A stretch of 64,000 nt of DNA from CAZZKG01 sp964654825 (lineage in GTDB: Bacteria > Gemmatimonadota > CAZMKB01): positions 35,347 to 99,346 of the forward strand of contig CAZZKG010000005.1 of NCBI GenBank assembly GCA_964654825.1, given 5' to 3'. A model generated the notes under the pieces. The model was not told the DNA's origin, ran no database searches, and saw only the letters and a program-made list of their open reading frames with translations. This document shows, piece after piece, positions 19,722 through 28,874 of this stretch (its first letter is position 1; each line of letters opens with the position of its first letter). Made by a program: the position numbers and the translations under genes.

Positions 19722-19922
19722 AGCTGTTTCGCAATAGCTTTGGTCCACCGGGCGTTTTCGGGAAAAAGTAGCGGAATCCTTTATAACTCAACACATTTCA
19801 TTTAGTTACGGTTTACCATGGAAACATATCGATGTCGGTGCCACCGGACGAGTTTTCAGAAGAGAATCAGGATGGAATTCAGGGGGAATTTCTCAAATGT
19901 GAGTAGAACGGTTTCAGGGATG

Positions 19923-21926
19923 TTATTCAGAATTATCCGGCGGGAGGAGATCCCCGATACGGTAGATTCTTACTCCCAGAGGAGGCAGCACATCTTCGAA
20001 AAAACCCTCTCCGCATGATAATGCACCCGGTTCCGAATCAAGAGGCACTTCTCCACCTTCATTAAAGTATTGAGAGACGGCACGTATCCCGACCTCAACA
20101 GGCATCACGTTCACGATCTGGACAAACAGATCATCGTCAGTTCTGAAGTAGGCGATATCTAGTGTGCTTTCGGGAATAAAACGAACCCTCAGATCCGCCG
20201 GGACGGGTTTGCCGAACTTCTCGTGAAACTCCTTGATCTCGGTCACCAGATCATCGAGGTGAGCCCAGATATCCTGTGAGCGTCTGATGTCCCAGTTACT
20301 GGATATCGGATCATCGAAGAAAGGTAAATCAGCCGAGAAAGTGTGAAAGAAAACACCATCCACGCCATGATTCAATGCCAGTCTTGTAAGTGCTCGCATC
20401 TCGGCGAGTGTGGGTTCCCGTTTCGCATACGGCCAGCCGGCGAATGCCTGAATCATTGCGATGAATCTCATTCCGGAGCCGGTCGCCCGTCTTGCATTGT
20501 CTACCCACTCGGACATGGTGTACAGTGGTTTGCTCGGGATGGTGACAGGGAAAGGATCGACGAACAGGGCATCGGCGGATCCGAGGACATCAGCATCCAT
20601 GGGACCGGGAAGGTAGTTGCGTAAAATCAACTGATGTGCGGGATCGAGCTCGCGAAGCTCTCCGGAAACCGAGTTGAGTGATTGGGATCTGTTTGTTCCA
20701 CCGCCCCAGCCGCTCAGCAGAGAATAGCCAAGCAGGGTCGGCGAATTTCGTACTTTTTCGATCAGGTTGCGCTCCATTTCGCTGAGGTGCATGGAATCAG
20801 AAGCATCGAGTTCAAGAATGATCTTGAGGCCGATCTCCTCCGCCCGTTTGATCACGTCACCGATGTGCTCTAGGTCGGTGTCCTTCAGGAGTATGGCATT
20901 CATACCCTTCTCTTCGAGAGCATCGATCTCATACCCTTTGATAGAGATACCGACCGGGAAAAGGTCATCGGCTTTCGTCGGGAGGTTGAGAGAATCGAGA
21001 GACACATCGGGTTCAATATCAAGATGCCCTCTCACCCCTTCCTCGCAGAAGAGAACGGTGGTAGTCCTTGGATTGTACAACTCGATTCTCGCGGAGTACT
21101 CACCTGCCTCCTCCGCTTTCAAAGTGAAGACGAACTCGGAATTATCCTCCGATACATCCAGCTCCATATTCTTGCGGATGATTGTTCCCGAAGGCTGCTG
21201 AAGTTCCAGGTTGATACCGAGAGGCAGGAATTTATAGAGAAGGTTTTCGATTCTGATAGAGTAGGTGTTTTCACCCTTCACGAGCTGAAGGTTTTTCTCA
21301 TATGCCACATCGAATGGGAGCTTGATCAATGAAACGTGATCGACATAAACCCCACCCGGTAGAAATGTCCAGTCATTAAACGAGATCACTGATGCCGGTG
21401 TTGAATAGTTGATCTTCTCTGAGTGATGTACCCATCTCCACTTATTATCAACCTGGGTGAGTTTTCCATCCTGAGCAAGAAATGTCGCGACGACCCGGTT
21501 TTCACTCCCCGTCGACCGGGCGACAAGGTTGAGTGTGTAGATACCCGGCGACAGAGGTATATCCGTCCATATCCCCGGTCCGATCTTCCCCGTCGGTGTA
21601 AAGAACTTCACCGATCGCTCACCCAGGAAGGCCCTTCTCCCTTCCATCGAAACGCCGATTTCGGGGACACTCAGGTCAAGATACCGCAGTACCGCTTCTC
21701 TGATAAAATCACCTCGCTCCGGGAACCAGGAATAGAGATACCATCCGTCGGGAATGTTGTTCACATCTTCATCCAACTCCATCTCATCATTCGGAAGCAG
21801 GTTATGATAGGAGAAAAAATCCAGGGAGGTACCGTTTTGTTTTCTACGCCGGGGAAGATCTCTGGAGATAACGGCATGCTGACAGATCAGTGAACACACG
21901 ATTGCCAGGAAGGAAATACGTCTCAC
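19923..21926 (-). CDS. secreted glycosidase-like protein (beta-sandwich plus TIM-barrel-like)
   Basis: I prefer the GTG at 21926, behind AAGGG, because it places the signal peptide (RRISFLAIVCSLICQHAVIS) at the N-terminus; an upstream TTG at 21956 would add 10 residues. About residues 40-190 look like a jelly-roll carbohydrate-binding module (DGWYLYSWFPERGD...GERSVKFF). Another beta domain follows. Residues about 320-580 alternate strands and helices like a (beta/alpha)8 barrel (GMNAILLKDTDLEHIG, GLKIILELDAS, GVDGVFFHTFSADLPFFDD). No glycoside hydrolase family is recognised with certainty and the acid residues are not assigned. A polysaccharide-acting exoenzyme is inferred. No sorting domain is present. 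Confidence 0.75.
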   Translation of the reverse strand: MRRISFLAIVCSLICQHAVISRDLPRRRKQNGTSLDFFSYHNLLPNDEMELDEDVNNIPDGWYLYSWFPERGDFIREAVLRYLDLSVPEIGVSMEGRRAFLGERSVKFFTPTGKIGPGIWTDIPLSPGIYTLNLVARSTGSENRVVATFLAQDGKLTQVDNKWRWVHHSEKINYSTPASVISFNDWTFLPGGVYVDHVSLIKLPFDVAYEKNLQLVKGENTYSIRIENLLYKFLPLGINLELQQPSGTIIRKNMELDVSEDNSEFVFTLKAEEAGEYSARIELYNPRTTTVLFCEEGVRGHLDIEPDVSLDSLNLPTKADDLFPVGISIKGYEIDALEEKGMNAILLKDTDLEHIGDVIKRAEEIGLKIILELDASDSMHLSEMERNLIEKVRNSPTLLGYSLLSGWGGGTNRSQSLNSVSGELRELDPAHQLILRNYLPGPMDADVLGSADALFVDPFPVTIPSKPLYTMSEWVDNARRATGSGMRFIAMIQAFAGWPYAKREPTLAEMRALTRLALNHGVDGVFFHTFSADLPFFDDPISSNWDIRRSQDIWAHLDDLVTEIKEFHEKFGKPVPADLRVRFIPESTLDIAYFRTDDDLFVQIVNVMPVEVGIRAVSQYFNEGGEVPLDSEPGALSCGEGFFEDVLPPLGVRIYRIGDLLPPDNSE

Positions 21927-22014
21927 CACACACCCTTTTTTCTTCAAAGATGCCAAAGGACATTCAAGGCTAATAAAAAATAATGTTCCGGCCGGATGTC
22001 AGCAAGGATGATGT

Positions 22015-23289
22015 CTACCCACCATCGACTGATGTCGCCTTGCTGTCCCGGGTAAGAATCATTGCGGGCTCTTCTTTGTCAAGACGATCCAGCAGAGTTA
22101 GAGCATCTCTTCTGAACTGCTCCATGAATTCTTTTTTAACCGGTTCGGCAGCAGGGAGATCCACCTTGAGAGGATTCAGGAATCTGCCGTGTTTCGTGAG
22201 TCGATAATCGAGATGAGGACCGGTGGCAAGGCCACTCGAGCCGACGTATCCGATTACCTGTCCCTGCTTCACCCTGGTTCCCTTCTTTATTCCCCTGGCA
22301 TAGCGGGAAAGATGTCCGTAACTCGTCTTATAGATACTGTTGTGTCGTATCTTGACATATCTACCGAATCCACCGTTCCAGCCGGCTGTGATTACTACTC
22401 CGTCACCGACTGAAACGACGGGTGTCCCGGCAGGGGCAGCGTAATCCACTCCAAGATGAGGCCTGTAGATTTTCAGGATTGGATGGTACCTTCTCGTGGA
22501 GAAACGGGAAGATACTCTCGTGTACCTGAGAGGAGATCGAAGGAACTTTCGTTTCACGGATTTTCCATCGGGGTCATAGTAATCCACGTGACCATCGGGG
22601 TCCTCGAACCGAACACCCACCAGAGCCCTGCCCTGGTTGGACATGCGTGCCGCAACGATTCGGGATAATACCGGATGCTTCCCCTCGTAAATCTTCTCTT
22701 CCACGATCGCGCGGAAGTTGTCTCCCTTCCTCAGATCGGTGTTGAAGTCTATCTGCCAGGCAAATACTTCCGATAACGAAGCGCTGATCAGGGGATCTTC
22801 TCCCATTTCGATGAAGGTTTCATAGAGTGAGCTCTCGATCACACCGGAAATGGTCCTCGTCCTCACTTCGAAGGGAATATCCTCTATCGAAGCCGAATAA
22901 CCCTCATCGTCCCTGTTTACGACCAGCACTCTGTCATCGTTGACATTACAGACGAAATTGTTGATCGTACCGTCCTCACCCATTGCTACAGAGAGGATCG
23001 TACCTGCCTGGACTCTGTTCAGGTTGTAATGCTCACGGGAGGCTCGCACGATCTCGAGGAGTTCCTGGTACGTGAAACCCCTCTTCCGGAACAATTCATC
23101 AAGTGTATCCCCCGCACGCAGCGTGTCGACGATGACCATCTCCATCTCCGCCTCCGAAACCACCGCAGCCTCCCGGCGGATGGACTTCTCTATCTGTCTA
23201 CTCCACAGCGAATAGACGGAGTAAAGTGCCGCGAGATAACAGATGACGAGCAGCAGTATCGTGCCCCGTGCTCTGTTCTTCACATTCAA
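22015..23289 (-). CDS. M23 (LytM-type) murein endopeptidase, membrane anchored
   Basis: The protein has 424 residues: an N-terminal membrane segment (about 10-28), a LysM/OapA-like region (LRAGDTLDELFRKRGFT) and a C-terminal M23 domain. Zinc ligands H278 and D282 (HLGVDYAAP) and H326 (SYGHLSRY) are present. The last motif is TGPHLDYRL (H359-L-D361), where the usual HxH has become HxD; this variant also occurs in other M23 proteins and Asp can ligate zinc. It should cut peptide cross-links during growth or division, fitting its place 78 bases after ftsZ on the same strand. Start is TTG behind AGGAG. Confidence 0.9.
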   Translation of the reverse strand: MNVKNRARGTILLLVICYLAALYSVYSLWSRQIEKSIRREAAVVSEAEMEMVIVDTLRAGDTLDELFRKRGFTYQELLEIVRASREHYNLNRVQAGTILSVAMGEDGTINNFVCNVNDDRVLVVNRDDEGYSASIEDIPFEVRTRTISGVIESSLYETFIEMGEDPLISASLSEVFAWQIDFNTDLRKGDNFRAIVEEKIYEGKHPVLSRIVAARMSNQGRALVGVRFEDPDGHVDYYDPDGKSVKRKFLRSPLRYTRVSSRFSTRRYHPILKIYRPHLGVDYAAPAGTPVVSVGDGVVITAGWNGGFGRYVKIRHNSIYKTSYGHLSRYARGIKKGTRVKQGQVIGYVGSSGLATGPHLDYRLTKHGRFLNPLKVDLPAAEPVKKEFMEQFRRDALTLLDRLDKEEPAMILTRDSKATSVDGG

Positions 23290-23367
23290 GGGATTCTCCT
23301 CACACGTGGATCGTCCAGCCCCATCCGAGGAAGTTATCTATACCGATTCCCCCATGCAACCCCTCTG

Positions 23368-24498
23368 TTAGAGCTGCCTCCTGATGAACGATGGGATATC
23401 GAGACCACCTGGAGAAACAGGATTTTCCTTCTCCCTCCGGGGAGCAGTTTCTTCCTGCAGTATTTTTCTCCTGAGGAAAGCCGGTCTGCTGAGCGCTTCT
23501 TCGCGTGAGGCTTCTGCAGCATAACTTTTTTTCTTCTCTTTGTGCTTACCGAACCCGGTTGCTATCGCGGTCACCCGGAACTCATCGACGAGGGCCGAAT
23601 CAACCACTGCACCGAAGATCACATTGGCCTCATCTCCAGCAGCATCATAAATGATGGAGACGGCTTCGGACACTTCGTGAAGAGACAGATCTTCGCCACC
23701 CGTGACGTTGATGAGAAGCCCTTCCGCACCCGCAATGTTGGTGTCTTCGAGCATCGGGCTCGATATCGCACATTTTGCGGCCTCAACAGATCTGTTCTCG
23801 CCCTTGCAAGTTCCGGTCCCCATCAGGGCATTCCCCATATCTTTCATGACGGTCCGGATGTCTGCGAAGTCGAGGTTGATTAGACCGGGCTGCGTGATCA
23901 GATCCGATATCCCCTTTGTTGCGTGAAGGAGAACATCATCGGCAATCCCGAAGGCATCTTTCAAAGTCGTCTCTTTGGGCACAATGGAGAGGAGGCGCTG
24001 GTTGGGAATAGTAATGACCGTGTCAACGTTTTCCCTGAGCTGCTTTATACCTTCGTCCGCAACGGTCATCCGGCGATGGCCCTCGAAAAGGAAGGGCCTT
24101 GTGACGATCGCTACAGTCAGTGCCCCGGTTGACCTTGCCAGTTCCGCCACTACCGGTGCTGCGCCGGTCCCCGTACCTCCACCCATTCCAGCAGTGACGA
24201 AAATCATGTCGGCACCTTCGATGGCATTCATCATCTCCTCTTTGTCTTCTTCGATTGCCATTCGGCCGATCTCCGGCATTGCTCCGGCTCCCAGTCCTTT
24301 GGTGAGTTCTTTTCCGATCTGCACCTTCCGTGAGGCAAGGGAGGAGAGAAGAGCCTGCAGATCAGTGTTCACGGAAATGAAATCTACCCCTCCCAGTCCG
24401 GATTCGATCATCCTGTTGACCGCGTTGCCTCCACCACCACCTACACCTACAACTTTTATCTGTGCTCCCTCTTCGACTTCTTCGATTTCAAAAATCAT
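23368..24498 (-). CDS. ftsZ: cell division GTPase FtsZ
   Basis: The 376-residue tubulin homologue polymerises into the division ring. The GTP-binding signature GMGGGTGTG is at 104-112, with the N-terminal glycine-rich loop VGVGGGGGNAVNRM at 17-30. The T7 catalytic loop region (NLDFADIRTVM) is intact. A variable linker from about 320 ends in the conserved C-terminal peptide LDIPSFIRRQL, which binds FtsA and other partners. It is the last gene of the dcw cluster, 24 bases after ftsA, with an AAAGGAAG site before its ATG. Confidence 0.98.
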   Translation of the reverse strand: MIFEIEEVEEGAQIKVVGVGGGGGNAVNRMIESGLGGVDFISVNTDLQALLSSLASRKVQIGKELTKGLGAGAMPEIGRMAIEEDKEEMMNAIEGADMIFVTAGMGGGTGTGAAPVVAELARSTGALTVAIVTRPFLFEGHRRMTVADEGIKQLRENVDTVITIPNQRLLSIVPKETTLKDAFGIADDVLLHATKGISDLITQPGLINLDFADIRTVMKDMGNALMGTGTCKGENRSVEAAKCAISSPMLEDTNIAGAEGLLINVTGGEDLSLHEVSEAVSIIYDAAGDEANVIFGAVVDSALVDEFRVTAIATGFGKHKEKKKSYAAEASREEALSRPAFLRRKILQEETAPRREKENPVSPGGLDIPSFIRRQL

Positions 24499-24522
24499 AG
24501 TTTCTTCCTTTCTGTTGTTTTT

Positions 24523-25755
24523 TCAGATGAAGTCATTGAAAAAACTCTTCACTTTCCCGGTCACTCCCTGTAACCGGCTCTTACCATTTCTGCTGAAAGA
24601 CAATTCCCTCCCTGAGTTACGGCTCGCATACAGGACGAGCCCAATTCCGGTGGCAAACCTGCAATCGGAAAATCCGTGAGAGATCCCCACGACACCCGTT
24701 GGAGCCCCGATCCGGACCGGCATGTCGAACACTTTCTCAGCGAGGTGATCCACACTATCCAGCAGTGCTCCACCTCCGCTGATGACTATACCGGCCGTGA
24801 GGTTTTCAAGAAGACCCTCCTTCTCGAGATGTGATTTCAGCAGTTCGAGCGTTTCCTCCATCCGGGCATCGATGATCATACAGAGCCTTGTTTTCTCTAC
24901 CTCCTTCCTCAATCCGCTGTCATCCGGGAGGATAAACTTCTCTCCTGGTTCAAACGCCTGCTGATCACACGTGCCGTACCTCGTCATCACAACCTCGGCA
25001 ACTTCCATGGAAGTTCTGAGACCGATGGCGATGTCGTGGATTACATTTGAACCTCCGACCGGGAGTACGAACGAGTGCCTGATCCCGCCTGCAGAGAACA
25101 CCGCGATGTTCGTGAGACTGCCACCGATGTCGATGAGCAGCGCACCCATCTCCTGTTCCTCCGCTGTGAGGAGGCTGTAGCTGCCGGCAAGCGGCTCGAG
25201 AACAAGATCCTTCAGCTTGAGACCCGACTCTTCGATACTCCGTATCAGGTTGGAGGAGGTCTGCATGGCACCGCTCACAACATGTACCTCTGCTTCGAGA
25301 TGCACCCCTCTCATGCCGATCGGGTTCAGAATCCCCCTCTGGCTGTCCAGGATGAACTGCTGAGGCGAGATGTGAAGTATCTGTCTCTCTGTCCCTTCGA
25401 AACCGGATCTCGCATTTTGAATCACCTTGTTTACATCCTTCTGATTCACTTCATCTCCCACCCTCGATATCACGATTGCCCCTCTCACATTGTGACTTCG
25501 GATATGCTCACCCGATATGCTGGCGTAAACTTCCCGAATGTTGACGCCGGCCGAAAGTTCAGCCTCTGAGACAGAATGTGTGATCGCTTCACTTGCAAGC
25601 TGGATCGAGGTGATGATCCCTTTCTTCATTCCCCTCGTGGGAGTAGATCCCGCTCCGAGGACCTTGAGATCTCCACCGATCGTCGGTTTGGCAACGATTG
25701 TGAAAATTTTGGTGGTGCCGATATCAAGACCGACGATGAATTCATTTCCCGGCAT
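24523..25755 (-). CDS. ftsA: cell division protein FtsA
   Basis: This 410-residue actin-like ATPase tethers FtsZ to the membrane. The phosphate-1 loop is VGLDIGTTKIFTIVA (about 9-23), an SHS2-type 1C subdomain lies near 85-160, phosphate-2 is LLIDIGGSLTNIAVF and the adenosine motif is GIVISGGGALLDSV. The C-terminus ends in the amphipathic membrane helix (SFSRNGKSRLQGVTGKVKSF). ATG follows AAAGGAGGTG, one of the strongest sites in the cluster. Confidence 0.97.
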   Translation of the reverse strand: MPGNEFIVGLDIGTTKIFTIVAKPTIGGDLKVLGAGSTPTRGMKKGIITSIQLASEAITHSVSEAELSAGVNIREVYASISGEHIRSHNVRGAIVISRVGDEVNQKDVNKVIQNARSGFEGTERQILHISPQQFILDSQRGILNPIGMRGVHLEAEVHVVSGAMQTSSNLIRSIEESGLKLKDLVLEPLAGSYSLLTAEEQEMGALLIDIGGSLTNIAVFSAGGIRHSFVLPVGGSNVIHDIAIGLRTSMEVAEVVMTRYGTCDQQAFEPGEKFILPDDSGLRKEVEKTRLCMIIDARMEETLELLKSHLEKEGLLENLTAGIVISGGGALLDSVDHLAEKVFDMPVRIGAPTGVVGISHGFSDCRFATGIGLVLYASRNSGRELSFSRNGKSRLQGVTGKVKSFFNDFI

Positions 25756-25800
25756 TCAACACCTCCTTTCACTGCTTAGTGAAGAAATCCGCACAGAGCA

Positions 25801-26568
25801 CTAAATGGCACCGTGGAGAGACGGAATACTCTTCCCCCCGATTTGTCTGACAACCGCCTGATTCTTGAAACGGAGATCGATCTCATAAAAACCATGGGCA
25901 TTCTCCAGGTTTGTGAGAGCACTGGTGAGAAGATTCGAATGAATTCGAGAAAATTGTTCACCCAGAACGACACGTGTCCGCGGGTTCCCTATAAACAACA
26001 GCGCCGGCCGACCATCCTTTACTATCAGTTCTGATACCCGGGCGAGGAGTGAAGGAACCGATTCTTCCAGATGTGAGAGAAAACGGATCCCCGCAGTCTG
26101 GCCGCTCTGAAAATCACCCTCACTCCCTTCTATGGTCAAGAGAGGCAGGTCCAGATCTCTTGCGATTCTGTCTTCAGGAAGTATCCGGCCATCTCTGCTC
26201 AGTGGGACCGGTTCCTGCCTGCTCAGGAAGACGAAGGGCTCACGTTCCTCAATTCGTATAAAGAGCGATCTCGGAGGACGTCGTTCGAAGCTGACATCCC
26301 TGACCAGCGGATGAGTCGAGAGTGATTTCTCGAGTGCACTCAGGTCTGAGAATAAATTCATCCCGGTGGTTATCCCGGCTGTCTGCAGCATTTCCTCCGG
26401 CATGCCGTACCGTACTCCCTGGATCGTTATTCTGCGGACCTCGCAGAGGGATGTGTTCCGGAAGACCCAGGACAGGATGGGTATCGCCAGAATCACAATT
26501 GCCAGCAGGGAGTATCTTCCCCACTGTCTTTTCCTTCTTCTCCGCTGTTTTTTAATTTTTGATCGCAT
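25801..26568 (-). CDS. ftsQ: cell division protein FtsQ/DivIB
   Basis: From the ATG at 26568 the protein has about 255 residues: a basic cytoplasmic tail, one membrane helix (YSLLAIVILAIPILSWVF), a POTRA domain (CEVRRITIQGVRYGMPEEML) and the FtsQ beta domain. It bridges cytoplasmic and periplasmic divisome parts with FtsL and FtsB. A GTG at 26613 would add 15 residues, but the ATG gives the usual short basic N-terminus. The start overlaps the murB stop by 17 bases. Identification rests on architecture and position, as this family is poorly conserved. Confidence 0.9.
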   Translation of the reverse strand: MRSKIKKQRRRRKRQWGRYSLLAIVILAIPILSWVFRNTSLCEVRRITIQGVRYGMPEEMLQTAGITTGMNLFSDLSALEKSLSTHPLVRDVSFERRPPRSLFIRIEEREPFVFLSRQEPVPLSRDGRILPEDRIARDLDLPLLTIEGSEGDFQSGQTAGIRFLSHLEESVPSLLARVSELIVKDGRPALLFIGNPRTRVVLGEQFSRIHSNLLTSALTNLENAHGFYEIDLRFKNQAVVRQIGGKSIPSLHGAI

Positions 26569-27472
26569 CCTTGTCGAATCCCAGTAGTACAACTTCCGGT
26601 ATAAGTGTGACACCGAACCTTTCTTTCACATGATGCCTCATGGTGCTGATCAACTCGAGGACCTGGTTCGACGTGGCATTTCCTTTGTTTATAATGAAGT
26701 TCGCATGGCTCGGCGACACCATGGCATCACCTGCTTCCAGTCCCTTCACTCCCGCCTGCTCGAGAAGCCTTCCTGCAAAATCACCTTCGGGATTTCTGAA
26801 GACGGACCCGAAGGTACGCAGTTCATCCTCACTCAACTTCCTTCTCCTCCCGAGGTACCCGGCGATCATCCGTGAGACTTCATCACGCTCCACCTTTCTG
26901 CAGGCGAGGAGAGCATCAACCACGATGTACCCGCCGGGAAGATTCCCTCTTCTGTACCCCACACCGTGATCTTCGGGACAGATTGCCGTGACACTCCCTC
27001 CCTCGTCGACCCCGTTCACCTGTATGATTGAATCCCATATCCCTTTCCCCCAGGCTCCGGCATTCATGGCTACCGCACCACCGAGAGTCCCGGGGATGCC
27101 CGCCAGAAATTCAAGCCCCGAAAGCCCCACATCTTCGGTAATGGAAATCAGCTTCATAATAGTGGCGGCGGCACCGACCCGGGCATTCGTTTCCTCGACA
27201 CAAACCGAGGTGAATTCCCCCATGAGCTTGAGTATGACTCCATCATATCCGTCATCGGAAACAAGCAGGTTGGCACCTCCCCCGAGGACGAACGTGTCCC
27301 CGGCACTCACTCCCGTCCGCCTGATTCCGCTCACCACCTCAGCCAGAGAAGCTGTTTTCTCAACCTCTACGAAGAAGCGGGCTCGACCGCCGGTCCCGAT
27401 CGTGGTATACGGCGCGAGGGAAACATCCTTTCTCACCCTGACACCATCGATACCATCAAGTTCGAGGATCAT
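26552..27472 (-). CDS. murB: UDP-N-acetylmuramate dehydrogenase MurB
   Basis: MurB is an FAD enzyme reducing UDP-GlcNAc-enolpyruvate to UDP-MurNAc. I place the start at the ATG at 27472 (MILELDGIDG), 7 bases after the murC stop; an upstream in-frame start would run far into murC. FAD-binding VLGGGANLLVSD, the YRRGNLPGG segment and GSVFRNPEGDFAGRL (its Ser being the catalytic acid) are visible. It lacks the extra C-terminal loop of E. coli MurB, so it is the shorter type. Confidence 0.95.
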   Translation of the reverse strand: MILELDGIDGVRVRKDVSLAPYTTIGTGGRARFFVEVEKTASLAEVVSGIRRTGVSAGDTFVLGGGANLLVSDDGYDGVILKLMGEFTSVCVEETNARVGAAATIMKLISITEDVGLSGLEFLAGIPGTLGGAVAMNAGAWGKGIWDSIIQVNGVDEGGSVTAICPEDHGVGYRRGNLPGGYIVVDALLACRKVERDEVSRMIAGYLGRRRKLSEDELRTFGSVFRNPEGDFAGRLLEQAGVKGLEAGDAMVSPSHANFIINKGNATSNQVLELISTMRHHVKERFGVTLIPEVVLLGFDKDAIKN

Positions 27473-27479
27473 GCGTCGA

Positions 27480-28874
27480 TTACCCTTCCGATAGAAGTTC
27501 GAGCATCTGGTCAGACACTTTCCAGATGTCTCCAGCGCCAACGGTCATCAGGATATCACCCTGCCTGATGAGAGAGAGGAGTTTCCGGCAGAGCCGGTCC
27601 TTGTTCCTGTCCTCGATATAGATAACACTGTCATGACCGCTCTCTTTCGCCGATCTAGCGATCATTTCACCCGTAACTCCGTTAATAGGTTCTTCCCTGG
27701 CAGGGTAGATATCGGTAACGACCAGCAGATCAGCTTCGCTAAAGGAGAATCCGAATTCCCGGTGGAACGTTTTCGTTCTGCTGTACAGGTGGGGCTGGAA
27801 TACAACAACGATACGGCGATTGCCCCAGCCTGACCGGGCACCTCTGAGAGAGGCTTCGATCTCAGTGGGATGGTGAGCGTAATCATCCACGATGAGGATC
27901 CCCCGTGGTTCACCTTTCACCTCAAATCTCCTGTGCACGCCGGAAAAAGAGGCCAGCGCAGCTTGAATCGTCTCGAATTCGATATCGAGCTCGAATCCGA
28001 CAGTTGCTGCAGCGAGTGCATTTTTCACATTGTGCACTCCGGGGACATTCAACTCCAATTCACCCACTTCCACACCCTCTTTGATGAGAGTGAACCGCGA
28101 ATTGAGACCGTCGAATGAAAGGGCCTTTGCCGAGAAGAGCGCTTCCTCCCGGAGGCCGAAGGTAATAACCTTTCGAGCGAGCCGCGGTATTATCTGCCTC
28201 ACACCGGGTTCGTCGATGCACACGATAGCGGATCCGTAGAATGGTACTTTGTTCAGAAAAGTCACGAACGCATCTTTGATTTCATCCAGATCTTTGTAAC
28301 AATCGAGATGTTCGGATTCGATATTGGTTACCACCGCAATGGTCGGGGTCAGTGTGAGAAAGGATCTGTCGAATTCATCGGCTTCGGCGACAAGATAATC
28401 ACCTTTTCCGAGCTGCCCTCCAGTCCCGAGATTCTTTACGAGACCGCCGACAACAAGAGTCGGATCGAGTTTCCCTTCATGGAGCACCTGACCGCACATG
28501 GATGTCGTTGTAGTTTTCCCGTGTGTACCCGCGATCGCTATCCCATGTTTGAGTCTCATGAGCTCGGCCAGCATCTCAGCCCGCCGAATCACGGGGATGT
28601 TCCGGTCATTCGCCTCCAGAACCTCCGGATTGTCTTTCCTCACCGCCGAGGAGATCACGACGACGTCTGCTTCTCCTGTGTTGGCTCTGTCGTGCCCCAG
28701 AAACGTTTTTGCTCCGAGACTGTCGAGCCTCTCGACAACAGCTGTCCTCGCGATGTCAGATCCTGTGACGACAAACCCGAGGTTGATGAGTATCTCGGCG
28801 ATTCCGCACATACCTGATCCGCCTATTCCGACCATGTGTATCCTTCTCACCTTCCGAAATATTTCAGGAGTCAA
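27480..28874 (-). CDS. murC: UDP-N-acetylmuramate--L-alanine ligase MurC
   Basis: The 464-residue ligase adds L-Ala to UDP-MurNAc. The N-terminal UDP-binding loop is HMVGIGGSGMCGIAEIL, the ATP-binding P-loop GTHGKTTTTSMC, and the three-domain Mur ligase pattern continues with SEHLDCY and DDYAHHPTEI. The start is a TTG at 28874 lying inside the end of murG (11-base overlap). The next ATG would cut into the Rossmann strand, so TTG is favoured. Confidence 0.96.
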   Translation of the reverse strand: MTPEIFRKVRRIHMVGIGGSGMCGIAEILINLGFVVTGSDIARTAVVERLDSLGAKTFLGHDRANTGEADVVVISSAVRKDNPEVLEANDRNIPVIRRAEMLAELMRLKHGIAIAGTHGKTTTTSMCGQVLHEGKLDPTLVVGGLVKNLGTGGQLGKGDYLVAEADEFDRSFLTLTPTIAVVTNIESEHLDCYKDLDEIKDAFVTFLNKVPFYGSAIVCIDEPGVRQIIPRLARKVITFGLREEALFSAKALSFDGLNSRFTLIKEGVEVGELELNVPGVHNVKNALAAATVGFELDIEFETIQAALASFSGVHRRFEVKGEPRGILIVDDYAHHPTEIEASLRGARSGWGNRRIVVVFQPHLYSRTKTFHREFGFSFSEADLLVVTDIYPAREEPINGVTGEMIARSAKESGHDSVIYIEDRNKDRLCRKLLSLIRQGDILMTVGAGDIWKVSDQMLELLSEG

